Below are positions 1-8,946 of a DNA stretch of 64,000 nucleotides, in pieces. Numbering within the stretch: the first letter of the stretch is position 1; each line of letters opens with the position of its first letter. A model generated the notes under the pieces. It ran no database searches. It saw only the letters and a program-made list of their open reading frames with translations, and had not been told where the DNA came from. Position numbers and translations under genes: made by a program. Source of the DNA: Massilia agrisoli (lineage in GTDB: Bacteria; Pseudomonadota; Gammaproteobacteria; Burkholderiales; Burkholderiaceae_D); contig NZ_JAJHPV010000013.1 of the NCBI RefSeq assembly GCF_020831365.1, positions 806,001 through 870,000 of the forward strand, given 5' to 3'.

Positions 1-566
1 CGTCGTTCGCGCCGCCGTTCCTCAAGTTGGGCGAGATGACGATCGGGCAGACCGCGAACATCCTGCTGTACCTGGGTTCCCGCCATGGCCTGGCGCCACG
101 CAGGGAGGAGGGCCGGCTGTGGGCGCACCAGTTGCAGCTCACCATTGCGGATTTGGTCAACGAGGTGCACGACACGCACCATCCGGTTGGCGTGTCGCTG
201 TATTACGAGGACCAGAGGAAGGAAGCGAAGCGGCGTTCAACGGAATTTATCGCCAACCGCCTGCCGAAATTTTTCGGGTACTTTGAACGGATCCTGGCGC
301 AGCCTGGCCGGCGCGGCAGCTTTTTGCTGGGAGCGCGCGTGTCCTACGTCGACCTGTCGATGTTCCAGCTGATCGAAGGCTTGCGATACGCTTTTCCACA
401 TGCGATGGCGCGCATCGAAGCCGACTACCCGGCGCTGCATAAGCTGCACGGGCGGGTGGCGGGGCGCGGGAACATCGAACGCTATCTCGCGTCCCCGCGC
501 CGCATCCCCTTCAACCAGGAGGGCATCTTCCGCCATTACCCTGAACTGGATGAAGCCACGCCTTAG
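1..566 (+). CDS. Glutathione S-transferase family protein (5' truncated by window edge)
   Basis: The open frame runs in from the window edge (first full codon at base 3) and ends at 566, giving at least 187 residues. The first visible residues, SFAPPFLK followed by GQTANILLYLG, look like the glutathione-binding end of a GST thioredoxin-fold domain. The rest is an all-helical C-terminal domain with the YVDLSMFQLIEGLRYAFP segment typical of GST-like proteins. The true start lies upstream, so the internal TTG at 27 should not be taken as the start. The stop overlaps that of the convergent MFS gene by 4 bases. The substrate cannot be told from sequence. Confidence 0.75.
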   Translation, partial: SFAPPFLKLGEMTIGQTANILLYLGSRHGLAPRREEGRLWAHQLQLTIADLVNEVHDTHHPVGVSLYYEDQRKEAKRRSTEFIANRLPKFFGYFERILAQPGRRGSFLLGARVSYVDLSMFQLIEGLRYAFPHAMARIEADYPALHKLHGRVAGRGNIERYLASPRRIPFNQEGIFRHYPELDEATP

Positions 567-1768
567 TGGGCTACCGCCGGGCGGGGCCCGCTGGCTTTTG
601 CGCTGATGCCGTCGCGGCGGTCCAGCCAGCCGGCCAGCGTGGTCAGGCCGAGCGCACCGATGACAACCAGTGCGCCGATCCATGGCGTGGCCATCAGGCC
701 GAGGTGGGTGACGATCAAGCCGCCGCCCCAGGCGCCGAGCGCGATGCCGACGTTGAAGGCGGCGATGTTCAGGCCCGAGGCCACGTCCACCGCATGCGGT
801 GCGTCACGTTCGGCACGCTGCACCACATACACCTGCAGGCCTGGCACATTGCCGAAGGCGACCGCACCCCAGGCCAGCACCGTCGCCACCACCAGCCATG
901 GATTGGCCGCGGTGAAGGTCAACACCAGCAGCACCAGTGCCAGCAACGCAAACACGACCTGCAGCGCGCGGATCGGGCCATGCCGGTCGGCCAGCTTGCC
1001 GCCCCAGATATTCCCGATGGCGACCGAGACGCCGTACACCAGCATCACCAGGCCGACGCTCGAGGGCGCGAAACCGGCTACCTCTTGCAAGATCGGGGCA
1101 AGGTAGGTAAAGGCGATGAACGAACCGCCGTAGCCAAGCGCCGTAATGGCGTACACCAGCAACAGGCGCGGCTTTTTCAGCACCGCCAGCTGCGCCATTA
1201 CCGAAGATGGCTTGCTGTTCGGGATAGTCGACGGCACCAGCAGCCAGCTGCCGGCGATGGCGACCACGCCCAGCAGCGACACGGCGAGGAAGGTGGCCTG
1301 CCAGCCGAAAGCCTGGCCGATAAAGGTGCCAAGCGGGACGCCCGTGACCAGCGCCACCGTCAGCCCCGTGAACATCAGGGCGATTGCGCTGGCTGCCTTT
1401 TCACGCGCTACCAGTCCGGTGGCGATGGTCGAGCCGATCGAGAAGAACACGCCGTGGGCGAGGCCGGTCAGTACCCGTGCCGCCATCAGCGACTCGTAGT
1501 TTGGCGCGAGCCAGGCCAGCAGGTTCCCTGCGGTGAACAGGGCCATCAGGCCAAGCAGCAGCTGCTTTCGCGGGATGCGGCCGGTGAGGGCCGTCAGGAC
1601 AGGCGCGCCCACGGCGACGCCCAGCGCGTACAGGCTGACCAGCAGCCCGGCGGATGGCACCGATACGCCAAGGCTGGCGGCGATGGTCGGGATCAGCCCC
1701 ACGATGACGAATTCGGTGGTTCCGATGGCGAAGGCGCTGAGTGTCAGCGCCCAGAGTGCGAGTGGCAT
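563..1768 (-). CDS. MFS transporter, DHA1 (YdhP/AraJ-like) drug or sugar efflux family
   Basis: This 401-residue protein has about 12 hydrophobic segments and the family pattern near the N-terminus (FAIGTTEFVIVGLIP), close in style to E. coli YdhP and related DHA1 exporters. The motif A region between TM2 and TM3 reads LTGRIPRKQ. It is expected in the inner membrane as a proton-coupled exporter, substrate unknown. The frame is open further upstream, but the start at 1768 follows an AGGAG Shine-Dalgarno and begins with a normal first helix. It is divergent from a LysR regulator 101 bp away, so that regulator probably controls it. Confidence 0.85.
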   Translation of the reverse strand: MPLALWALTLSAFAIGTTEFVIVGLIPTIAASLGVSVPSAGLLVSLYALGVAVGAPVLTALTGRIPRKQLLLGLMALFTAGNLLAWLAPNYESLMAARVLTGLAHGVFFSIGSTIATGLVAREKAASAIALMFTGLTVALVTGVPLGTFIGQAFGWQATFLAVSLLGVVAIAGSWLLVPSTIPNSKPSSVMAQLAVLKKPRLLLVYAITALGYGGSFIAFTYLAPILQEVAGFAPSSVGLVMLVYGVSVAIGNIWGGKLADRHGPIRALQVVFALLALVLLVLTFTAANPWLVVATVLAWGAVAFGNVPGLQVYVVQRAERDAPHAVDVASGLNIAAFNVGIALGAWGGGLIVTHLGLMATPWIGALVVIGALGLTTLAGWLDRRDGISAKASGPRPAVAH

Positions 1769-1869
1769 TTTTTTCTCCTGGTGATACGTGAACGATGGGG
1801 CAGTGTGCATGCATGCCGGGAAAGGAAAAATCGCTTGCCGTACAATACACTTTTGACCCGGAGTCACAA

Positions 1870-2784
1870 ATGCTGAGCGTTGATGCCCTGATTGCCTTCG
1901 CTGCGGTAATAGATAAAGGTTCGTTTTCCGCCGCAGCGGAGCAGCTGGGGCAGACGCCGTCGGGCGTCAGCAGGACTATCTCGCGGCTCGAAGCGCAGCT
2001 GGGCACGACCCTGATTTTGCGCACCACCCGGCGGCTCGACCTCACGGAAGAGGGCGAATGGCTGCTCGAACGCGCCCGCAAAGTGATCGCGGACCTGGAG
2101 GACACCGAAGCCCAGGTCGCGGCGCGCCGGTCGCAGCCCTCGGGGCTGGTGCGGGTCAATGCGGCCACGCCGGTACTCGATCACCTGCTGGCGCCGTTGG
2201 TGGCGAGCTTCCTCGACGCACACCCTTTGATCCGCCTGGAGCTGGTCAGCGGCGAAACCTTCATCGACCTGATCGAAGAGCGGGCCGACCTGGCCATCCG
2301 TATCGGCACCCTGGCCGATTCGACCCTGAACGCGCGCCAGCTGGGGCAGAGCCGGGTGCGCCTGGTCGCTTCGCCCGACTATGTTGCGCGCCATGGCATG
2401 CCGTCCTCGGCGGCACAGCTCCTGCAGCACCGGCTGCTGGGATTCACCGCACCCGCTTCGCTCAACGTCTGGCCGCTGGCGCATGGCGGCTTGGATGGCC
2501 TGCCGGTGACCCCGGCGGTGGCTGCGTCCAGCGGCGAGACCCTGCGCCACCTGGTGCTGGCTGGCGCCGGCATCGCTCGCCTGGCTGACTTTTTGATCGG
2601 GAAGGATGTGCGCAGCGGGGCGCTCCTGCCCGTGCTGGAAGACGTGACGCTGGCGTGGTCCGAACCTGTGTGGGCGGTGTTCTACAAGCAAGGCGCTCTG
2701 GCGCCACGGGTGGGGGCGCTGGTGGATTTTCTTGCGCAGCGGCTCGGCGACGTGCTCGACCCTGTACAGCAGGCACGGAAATAG
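1870..2784 (+). CDS. LysR family transcriptional regulator
   Basis: 304 residues. Residues 1-60 form the winged helix-turn-helix of LysR proteins (DALIAFAAVIDKGSFSAAA, then SGVSRTISRLEAQLGT). Residues from about 90 form the periplasmic-binding-protein-like effector domain. The ATG at 1870 is preceded by GGAG (1860-1863) and starts the HTH at the usual distance; upstream in-frame codons would add an implausible extension. Its divergent position beside the MFS exporter suggests it regulates that gene and itself from the shared 101-bp intergenic region, which also carries a TACAAT box at 1841-1846. The effector is unknown. Confidence 0.88.
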   Translation: MLSVDALIAFAAVIDKGSFSAAAEQLGQTPSGVSRTISRLEAQLGTTLILRTTRRLDLTEEGEWLLERARKVIADLEDTEAQVAARRSQPSGLVRVNAATPVLDHLLAPLVASFLDAHPLIRLELVSGETFIDLIEERADLAIRIGTLADSTLNARQLGQSRVRLVASPDYVARHGMPSSAAQLLQHRLLGFTAPASLNVWPLAHGGLDGLPVTPAVAASSGETLRHLVLAGAGIARLADFLIGKDVRSGALLPVLEDVTLAWSEPVWAVFYKQGALAPRVGALVDFLAQRLGDVLDPVQQARK

Positions 2785-2929
2785 TCTTTGCGAAATCGCA
2801 ACACTTTACACATTGGATTTGCTGTCGAGTTACTTTCATCGTAAGTCCTTGATTTCTTGTTAAAAAACTTCCGGGCGCAAATCTTGCTTAGATTCTTGTT
2901 CGCTTGAATAACAACAACAGGAACATCAC

Positions 2930-3658
2930 ATGAACAGCATCATCAAGCTCATTCCCGTCTTATGTGCGGCGCTGGTGTTCAATGCCCAGGCTGCTGTCAT
3001 CGATTTCGAAGATGTCGCGGAGGGCACTGAAGGCACCAGCATCGTCAGCGGCGGGTTTCGCTTTGACGCCAATAATGCTGGGGCCATTTACGTCACTAAC
3101 GGTGTCCGCTGCGCTCCTCCCTGCGCTTCGAACGGAACGCGCACGCTGATGGCTGCCGGGGTTTTGCTCGGTTACGCGGACCAGGTAACCGTCAGCCTCG
3201 CTGCTGGCGGCGACTTCAGGTTGACCAGTGTCGACGCCGCCGAATTGTTTTCGTTTCCGTTTCTGGCCGACGGCGCTTCCGTGATCACCTTCCAGGGCTT
3301 TGCCGACGGCGCAATGGTCACCGGCGGTTCGCTGGTGCTCGACCAGTTGGTCGATGGGCCCGGCGGCTTAAACGACTTCCAGACCTTCACGCTGCCGGGC
3401 ACGGTGGTCGATACCTTCGTGTTCACTGGCCTGGGTAGCCTGACGGGTAATGACGGGTTCACGCTGGACAACTTTGTTGTCGAGCTTGCTGGCGGCGGGC
3501 CGGATCCGGACCCGGACCCGGATCCGGACCCGGACCCTGATCCGATCGAAATGCCTGAGCCGGGGACGATGGCGTTGGGGGCCCTGGGCATTATTGGCAT
3601 GTCGTTCGCGCGGCGCCGCCCGGCAGGCCGGACCCCGGCTTGTTCCCGGAGCAGCTAA
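2930..3658 (+). CDS. PEP-CTERM sorting domain protein with Asp-Pro repeat
   Basis: 242 residues: a signal peptide (about 1-21, ending AQA), a beta-rich body, a run of seven Pro-Asp pairs encoded at 3500-3544, and a PEP-CTERM tail (MPEPGTMALGALGIIGMSF then ARRR). The tail marks the protein for cleavage and anchoring by an exosortase; no exosortase gene is in the window. Unlike most PEP-CTERM proteins it continues 12 residues past the arginine cluster. The ATG follows AACAGGAA. No enzymatic motif was seen in the body, so the role at the cell surface or in exopolysaccharide is inferred only from the sorting signal. Confidence 0.85.
   Translation: MNSIIKLIPVLCAALVFNAQAAVIDFEDVAEGTEGTSIVSGGFRFDANNAGAIYVTNGVRCAPPCASNGTRTLMAAGVLLGYADQVTVSLAAGGDFRLTSVDAAELFSFPFLADGASVITFQGFADGAMVTGGSLVLDQLVDGPGGLNDFQTFTLPGTVVDTFVFTGLGSLTGNDGFTLDNFVVELAGGGPDPDPDPDPDPDPDPIEMPEPGTMALGALGIIGMSFARRRPAGRTPACSRSS
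3500..3544 (+). repeat. Hexanucleotide repeat encoding a (Pro-Asp)7-Pro linker
   Basis: Fifteen codons alternate CCG/CCT with GAC/GAT inside the PEP-CTERM gene, forming a spacer between the folded body and the sorting signal. The six-base period keeps the frame if copy number changes by slippage. Confidence 0.9.
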
Positions 3659-3715
3659 GCGTCATACTGGGCGCTTGATCATTCCGGGCCGCCCGCGCGG
3701 CCACACCTGCGATCC

Positions 3716-4384
3716 ATGCTCCCCGCCGCGCTAGCGCTAGCCTTCCTGTTTTCCATGCCCGCCTCCGCCCAGGAAGCGCCCCCGGAGCGGCGCGAGCCCA
3801 CCGCACAGGAGGCGGCCTCGTTCAAGGCCTTCTACAGCGGCATCTCGCAGCAGGCCCGCGCGCCGGTTTTCGACGTCGTGCGCGCGTCGCGCAAAGCCCC
3901 GTGGCGAATCGAGGCCAGTGTCGACGGCGCCTCGTACCGCTCAGCGGGCGCGCTGTGCCGCATGACGCAGACGCGCTATGCCTACAACCCGCGCGCAGCG
4001 GCAAACCAGCGCTGGAGCGTCGCCGCCGAAAAGCGCCTGGCGTGGCTCGACCGCGCCCCGTGCGGCAAGCCTAACCGGCTGATTGAACTCAAACAGCGTA
4101 TTCCCGATGCCGACCTCGCGCCCCTGATCGACCAGCACGGCGTGCTGCTGGTGCGGGCGCGCCTGCTGTTTGCGGGGAATACCAGCTGCGCGCCGCACCG
4201 CGCGCTGCGCTTTCGCCTGAGCGCTATCGATGTCAGCGCGCCCCCGCACGGCAAGGAGGAGCTGCATGCCCTGGTGTTCGACAGCGACCGGTCGGCGCGC
4301 GCGCAGGTCTGGATCAAGAAGCGCGGCGCCGAACTGAACGCCTGGGATGTGGCCTGCAGCGAGGCCCCGGCGGCCGCCTTGTAG
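3716..4384 (+). CDS. Hypothetical secreted protein
   Basis: 222 residues with a clear signal peptide (hydrophobic core LPAALALAFLFSMPASAQ, cleavage likely after residue 19). The mature part has four cysteines (in ALCRM, APCGK, NTSCAP and VACSE) that could form disulfides, and no motif I recognise. GC and third-position use match the neighbours. It lies alone between the PEP-CTERM gene and a thioredoxin gene on the same strand. No function is assigned. Confidence 0.65.
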   Translation: MLPAALALAFLFSMPASAQEAPPERREPTAQEAASFKAFYSGISQQARAPVFDVVRASRKAPWRIEASVDGASYRSAGALCRMTQTRYAYNPRAAANQRWSVAAEKRLAWLDRAPCGKPNRLIELKQRIPDADLAPLIDQHGVLLVRARLLFAGNTSCAPHRALRFRLSAIDVSAPPHGKEELHALVFDSDRSARAQVWIKKRGAELNAWDVACSEAPAAAL

Positions 4385-4472
4385 CCGACCGGTGCGCGCG
4401 TGGCCGCAGCCTGCGTGGCATACTTGAACGACACGGCGCACGGCGCCCCGAACAGCGTTGAAAGGAGCCAGC

Positions 4473-4796
4473 ATGGGTAAGGCATATGAAACCACGCAGC
4501 CGGAACGCAGCGCGATCGACGCGCTTCCCGGCACGGTCGCACTCGAATTCGGCACCGGCTGGTGCGGCTACTGCCGCGCGGCCGAGCAGCACATCACGTC
4601 GGCCTTGTCGGCCAATCCCTCAGTCCAGCACATCAAGGTCGAAGATGGCCCAGGGCGTCCGCTTGGCCGTTCCTTCCGCGTCAAGCTGTGGCCGACGGTA
4701 GTCGTGATCAAGGACGGCAAGGAGATGGCGCGCGTGGTCAGGCCGGCCGACGCCAACGAGGTGCGCCAGGCGATCGAGCAGGCGTCGAAAGAATAA
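4473..4796 (+). CDS. Thioredoxin family protein
   Basis: 107 residues with a thioredoxin fold and active site W30-C31-G-Y-C34, followed by the cis-proline strand LWPTVVVI. The CGYC centre differs from the classical CGPC, which usually shifts the redox potential. There is no signal peptide, so it should act in the cytoplasm as a dithiol reductant. The ATG at 4473 is chosen because AAAGGAG lies at 4461-4467; the TTG at 4458 has no such site. The partner is unknown. Confidence 0.85.
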   Translation: MGKAYETTQPERSAIDALPGTVALEFGTGWCGYCRAAEQHITSALSANPSVQHIKVEDGPGRPLGRSFRVKLWPTVVVIKDGKEMARVVRPADANEVRQAIEQASKE

Positions 4797-4858
4797 GTCG
4801 TTGACAGCCGGGCGGGGCCCGGCCTATCGTGCTGCTCACTTCAACAACAGGAGCAGCC

Positions 4859-5410
4859 ATGAGATTTTTGGGATACGCCGCCGTACTGGGCGCGCTTGCC
4901 GCCGCCATTCCAGCCTGCGCTGATGCAGCCGGCAAGCACGATCCGAAGGCGGAATTCTTCGCACGCCTGGCGGTCATGTGCGGCGCCACGTTTGAAGGCG
5001 CCTCGGTGTTCCCGCGCGATCCGGGAGATGCCTTCGCGGGCAAGAAGCTGGTGGCCCACATCGCTTCCTGCACGGCGGACGAAGTGCGCGTGCCGTTCAT
5101 CGTCGGTGCCGACCGCTCGCGTACCTGGGTCTTCAGGAAGACCGCGGCGGGCCTGGAGCTCAAGCACGACCATCGCCATGAGGATGGCACGCCGGACGAG
5201 CAAACCATGTATGGCGGGATGGCGAACGACAAAGGCAACGACAACGCACAGTCGTTCGAGGCCGATGCCTATACGGCCCGCCTGATCCCGGCCGCGTCGA
5301 CCAATGTATGGACAGTGACGCTGGCACCGGATGGCAAGTCGATGTCGTATTACCTGGAGCGCGACGCCAAGCCGCGCTTCAAGGCCGAACTGGTACGCAA
5401 GGAAAACTAG
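4859..5410 (+). CDS. Hypothetical secreted protein
   Basis: 183 residues. A signal peptide spans about residues 1-20 (LGYAAVLGALAAAIPACADA). The mature protein contains a YGGMANDKGNDNAQSFEADAYTA segment and a C-terminal half rich in beta strands, resembling small periplasmic proteins of unknown function. The ATG at 4859 follows AACAGGAGC and gives the signal peptide; the upstream in-frame codons do not. The stop TAG lies inside a CTAG shared with the convergent RidA gene. Confidence 0.65.
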   Translation: MRFLGYAAVLGALAAAIPACADAAGKHDPKAEFFARLAVMCGATFEGASVFPRDPGDAFAGKKLVAHIASCTADEVRVPFIVGADRSRTWVFRKTAAGLELKHDHRHEDGTPDEQTMYGGMANDKGNDNAQSFEADAYTARLIPAASTNVWTVTLAPDGKSMSYYLERDAKPRFKAELVRKEN

Positions 5411-5787
5411 GCGGCCGGCAGCGCGGCGGTCATCTGCACTTCGACGCTGTACCCGAAGTGCAGTTCCGGCACCGGAACGACCGCGCGCGCCGGCTTGTGC
5501 GCGCCGAACACGCGCGCATAGATGGCGTTAAACTCCGGCCAGTTGGCTATGCCCACCACGTACACCGTGCACTGGACCACGTCCTGGAACCCGCACCCGG
5601 CGGCCTGCAAAATCTTCTCGCATTGACCGAAGACCGATTCGCACTGGTCCTGGAAGGTGTCGATATTCGGATCGACCACGCCCTGCTGGGGCAGGACGCC
5701 GGACAGGAAAACCAGGCCGTTGGCCTCGACCGCCTGGGAGTAATGGCCTGCTGGCGCTGGCAGGCCGCGCGCCTGGATCAGCTTCAT
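5407..5787 (-). CDS. RidA family protein (enamine/imine deaminase)
   Basis: 126 residues of the YjgF/YER057c/UK114 fold. The subunit-interface segments YSQAVEANGLVFLSG and DVVQCTVYV are visible, and an arginine in ARAVVPVPEL sits where the catalytic Arg of RidA lies. RidA proteins hydrolyse reactive enamines/imines such as 2-aminoacrylate, made by PLP dehydratases. It overlaps the stop of the upstream dehydratase gene by ATGA, so the two are almost certainly co-translated and act on the same intermediate. Confidence 0.88.
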   Translation of the reverse strand: MKLIQARGLPAPAGHYSQAVEANGLVFLSGVLPQQGVVDPNIDTFQDQCESVFGQCEKILQAAGCGFQDVVQCTVYVVGIANWPEFNAIYARVFGAHKPARAVVPVPELHFGYSVEVQMTAALPAA

Positions 5788-6737
5788 GCGCTGACGAAGC
5801 GTGCGAACGCCGCCAGGTCGACATTGCCGCCGCTGATCAGGATCCCGACCTTCTTGCCCTCGACCGGCACAATGCCGTGCAGGGCCGCGGCCGCGCCAAG
5901 GCAGCCGGTCGGCTCGACGATCATCTTCATGCGCTCGGCGAAAAACTTCATCGTCTCCACCAGCAGCGCATCGGACACCGTCATGATGTCGTCGACCTGG
6001 CGCTTGATCACTTCAAAATTATGCTTGCCCACGTGGGTCACCTTGGCGCCGTCGGCGATCGTGTCGGGCACGGCGATGTGCACCACCTCGCCCTTGCGCA
6101 GCGACTGCTGGCCATCGTTGCCCAGCTCCGGCTCGACGCCGATCACCTTGCAGCCGGGGGAGAGCGCAGCCGCGGCCAGCGCGGACCCGGCCAGCAGGCC
6201 ACCGCCGCCAAGGCACACCAGCAGCACGTCAAGCTGGCCCGCTTCCTCGAACAGTTCCTTGGCCGCCGTACCCTGGCCGGCGATGACGTCCGGGTGGTCG
6301 TATGGCGGAATCAGCGTCATGCCGCGCTCTTTGGCGAGGCGCTCGCCGATCTCCTCGCGGTTTTCCTTGTAGCGGTCGTAGACGATGACTTCACCGCCAT
6401 AGGCCTTGGTCGCCTCGACCTTCAGTTGCGGCGCATCGTGCGGCATGATGATGGCCGAGCGGATGCCCAGCAGGCTGGCCGACAGCGCGATCGCCTGCGC
6501 GTGGTTACCCGACGAAAAGGTCAGCACGCCCGCGCGGCGCTGGTCTTCGGTAAAGCGCGAGATGGCGTTGTAGGCGCCGCGGAACTTGAAGGCGCCCATG
6601 CGCTGGAAGTTCTCGCATTTGAAGAACAGCTGCGCGCCGCTGCGCTGGTCGGCGGTGCGCGACGTCAGTACGGGCGTGCGGTGGGCGGCGCCGCGGATGC
6701 GTTCCGCGGCTTGTTCGATGTCGGCGTAAGTGAGCAT
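5784..6737 (-). CDS. PLP-dependent threonine/serine (or 3-hydroxyaspartate) dehydratase
   Basis: 317 residues of fold-type II PLP enzyme. The internal aldimine lysine is K51 in GAFKFRGA, preceded by KCENFQRM; the phosphate-binding glycine loop is CLGGGGLLAG. The length fits the short forms (catabolic threonine dehydratase, serine racemase, threo-3-hydroxyaspartate ammonia-lyase), and no regulatory ACT domain is present. The frame runs further upstream, but the MLTYADIEQAA start at 6737 matches family N-termini. The overlapping downstream ridA gene supports a product that passes through an enamine. The exact substrate cannot be decided from sequence. Confidence 0.85.
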   Translation of the reverse strand: MLTYADIEQAAERIRGAAHRTPVLTSRTADQRSGAQLFFKCENFQRMGAFKFRGAYNAISRFTEDQRRAGVLTFSSGNHAQAIALSASLLGIRSAIIMPHDAPQLKVEATKAYGGEVIVYDRYKENREEIGERLAKERGMTLIPPYDHPDVIAGQGTAAKELFEEAGQLDVLLVCLGGGGLLAGSALAAAALSPGCKVIGVEPELGNDGQQSLRKGEVVHIAVPDTIADGAKVTHVGKHNFEVIKRQVDDIMTVSDALLVETMKFFAERMKMIVEPTGCLGAAAALHGIVPVEGKKVGILISGGNVDLAAFARFVSA

Positions 6738-6796
6738 GGCTGTGGCGATTGGTTGGCGGCGAAACCGGTAGTATAAACCGGCCGCGCCGCCAAAGA

Positions 6797-8170
6797 TCAC
6801 TCGGCCAGCGGCATCAGGATCTGGATTTTCAGGCCGCCGCCTTCGCGGTTGCTGACGTGGAGTTCGGCGTTGTGGCGCGATACCACGCGTTCGACGATCG
6901 CCAGGCCCAGGCCCGCGCCATTGGCCTGGCCGCGCGCGCTGTCCATCCGCGTGAAAGGCTTGAGCAGCTGTTCGATCTGGTCGTCCGGCACGCCTGGGCC
7001 ATGGTCCTGCACCTCGATCGCGGCGCGCTTGCCCATGCCGGTCGGCTTGATGCGGCACGAGATGTCGATTTCGGTGACGCCGGCGCCCGGGGTCTGGCCG
7101 TAGCGGCGCGCGTTCTCGATCAGGTTGTTAATCACGCGGCGCAGGTCGGTGGCATTGCCGCTTACCAGCACGTCCTGCTCGATGTCGGTAGTGACCTTCA
7201 CGCCGGGCATCCGTTCCGCGGCGCGGGCGGCGTCTTCGAGCAGCCCGCTGATGTCGATCGGGACAAAGGTGGCGGCCTCGGTTGGCTTGGCGTAGTCGAG
7301 GAACTGGCCGATGATGGCGTCCATCTGTGCGATATCGGACTGCATGCCTTCGCGCGCCTCGGCGCCCAGCTGCGCCATTTCGAGTTCGAGCTGCATGCGC
7401 GCCAGCGGCGTGCGCAGGTCGTGCGAAATGCCGGCCAGGATCACGGCGCGGTCGGATTCGACCTGCTGCAGGTCTTCGACCATCTGGTTGAAGCTGCGGT
7501 TGGCCTCGATGATCTCCTTCGATCCTTTTTCCGGCAGCGGCGCCGGGCGCCTGCCAATGGCGATGTCGCGCGCGGCAGCGGTCAGGCGCGCCAGCGGCAG
7601 GTTGACGAGGCTTGAGATCAACGCCGCGCCGAGCAGCGACAGCACGCCGACCACGCTGGCCCAGCCGAGCCACTGCACCCCGGTCAGCCCGGACAGGCGC
7701 TCGCGTTCGAGCATCAGCCAGTATTTGTCGTCGTCGATGTTAAAGCTGATCCAGAAACCGGCCACGCCGTTGACGCTGCTGGAGAACTGGGTGTCGGCGC
7801 CCAGCTTTTCGCGCACGATCTTTGCGATCTCCGGCATCAGGGGATTGTCCGGCGGCGGGTCGACCACGTCGGAGTCTTCCAGCGTGAAGATGCGGATGCC
7901 TTCGTTGGACACCAGCTCGAACAGCAGTTCGCGGCGCAGTTCGGGCGCGGAGTGGGTGAGGGCGGCATGGGTGATGGTCACCACCGAGATGACCAGCTGC
8001 GCCGTCTGCTCGACCTTCGCGCCGCGCTGGATCGTGCTGATCATGCCGATCCACGATGCCATCGACACCGTGGTCAGGATGCTCAGGAGGAGGAAGGTGC
8101 GCCAGAACAAACCGCTCCGTAACCATCCCATGCGCGGCGTGCCTGGCCTTGTCTCGTCACGTAAGAACAC
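6797..8170 (-). CDS. envZ: Sensor histidine kinase, EnvZ type
   Basis: 457 residues: TM1 at about 20-44, a periplasmic domain of some 110 residues, TM2 at about 165-190, a HAMP domain, the H-box GISHDLRTPLAR with phospho-accepting H250, then an HATPase domain with N box (NNLIENARRYG), G1 (DHGPGVP) and G2 (GAGLGLAI). It pairs with the OmpR regulator directly upstream. The GTG start at 8170 overlaps the ompR stop by one base (TAGTG), which suggests translational coupling; an ATG at 8131 is the alternative start. The signal is unknown; EnvZ-OmpR systems usually respond to osmotic or envelope conditions. Confidence 0.88.
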   Translation of the reverse strand: MFLRDETRPGTPRMGWLRSGLFWRTFLLLSILTTVSMASWIGMISTIQRGAKVEQTAQLVISVVTITHAALTHSAPELRRELLFELVSNEGIRIFTLEDSDVVDPPPDNPLMPEIAKIVREKLGADTQFSSSVNGVAGFWISFNIDDDKYWLMLERERLSGLTGVQWLGWASVVGVLSLLGAALISSLVNLPLARLTAAARDIAIGRRPAPLPEKGSKEIIEANRSFNQMVEDLQQVESDRAVILAGISHDLRTPLARMQLELEMAQLGAEAREGMQSDIAQMDAIIGQFLDYAKPTEAATFVPIDISGLLEDAARAAERMPGVKVTTDIEQDVLVSGNATDLRRVINNLIENARRYGQTPGAGVTEIDISCRIKPTGMGKRAAIEVQDHGPGVPDDQIEQLLKPFTRMDSARGQANGAGLGLAIVERVVSRHNAELHVSNREGGGLKIQILMPLAE

Positions 8171-8946
8171 TAGCGCGGCTGGCCTTCAGGAATGAATACG
8201 TAGCCGAGGCCCCATACAGTCTGGATGTACAGCGGGCTGGAAGGATCCGGTTCGATCAGCTTGCGCAGGCGCGAGATCTGGACGTCCAGGCTGCGGTCGA
8301 ACACTTCGTACTCGCGGCCGCGCGCCAGTTCCATCAGCTTCTCGCGCGACAGCGGCTGGCGCGCGTGGCGGGCGAACACCTTGAGCACCGAGAATTCACC
8401 GGTGGTCAGCGGCACCGTCTCGCCGTTCTTCTTCAGGGTGCGGGTGCCCAGGTCGAGCACGAACTGGCCGAACTCGAAGGTTTGTGGCGTTTCGGATGGC
8501 GCGCCCGGGATTTCGTCGGGGCCCTTGCGGCGCAGGACAGCGCCGATGCGGGCCACCAGCTCGCGCGGGTTGAATGGCTTGGGCAGGTAATCGTCTGCGC
8601 CCATTTCGAGGCCGACGATGCGGTCGACGTCTTCGCCTTTCGCCGTCAGCATGATGATTGGGGTCTGGTCGCCGGCGCCGCGCAGGCGGCGGCAGATTGA
8701 CAGGCCGTCTTCACCAGGAAGCATCAGGTCGAGCACCAGCAGGTCGTAACGCTCGCGCAGCCACAGCTTGTTCATTGCCGTCGCGCTTTCCGCGGTGACG
8801 ACCGAGAAGCCTTGCTCCGTCAGGTAGCGGCGCAGCAGGTCGCGCAGGCGAACGTCATCGTCCACTACCATAATTTTAGCGGTGTGGCCACCACCGGTAG
8901 CTGCCGTTGTATTGTTGCCGTTGTTTGATGTCGATTGTGGATTCAT
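8170..8946 (-). CDS. ompR: Two-component response regulator OmpR
   Basis: 258 residues. The receiver domain (about 22-138) has the acidic pair D30/D31, phospho-acceptor D73 and the KPF lysine. The C-terminal winged helix ends in QTVWGLGYVFIPEG, nearly the enterobacterial OmpR ending. An unusual Asn/Thr/Gly-rich leader of about 20 residues precedes the receiver. It is first in an ompR-envZ operon that reads away from the 136-aa secreted protein gene. Confidence 0.9.
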   Translation of the reverse strand: MNPQSTSNNGNNTTAATGGGHTAKIMVVDDDVRLRDLLRRYLTEQGFSVVTAESATAMNKLWLRERYDLLVLDLMLPGEDGLSICRRLRGAGDQTPIIMLTAKGEDVDRIVGLEMGADDYLPKPFNPRELVARIGAVLRRKGPDEIPGAPSETPQTFEFGQFVLDLGTRTLKKNGETVPLTTGEFSVLKVFARHARQPLSREKLMELARGREYEVFDRSLDVQISRLRKLIEPDPSSPLYIQTVWGLGYVFIPEGQPR

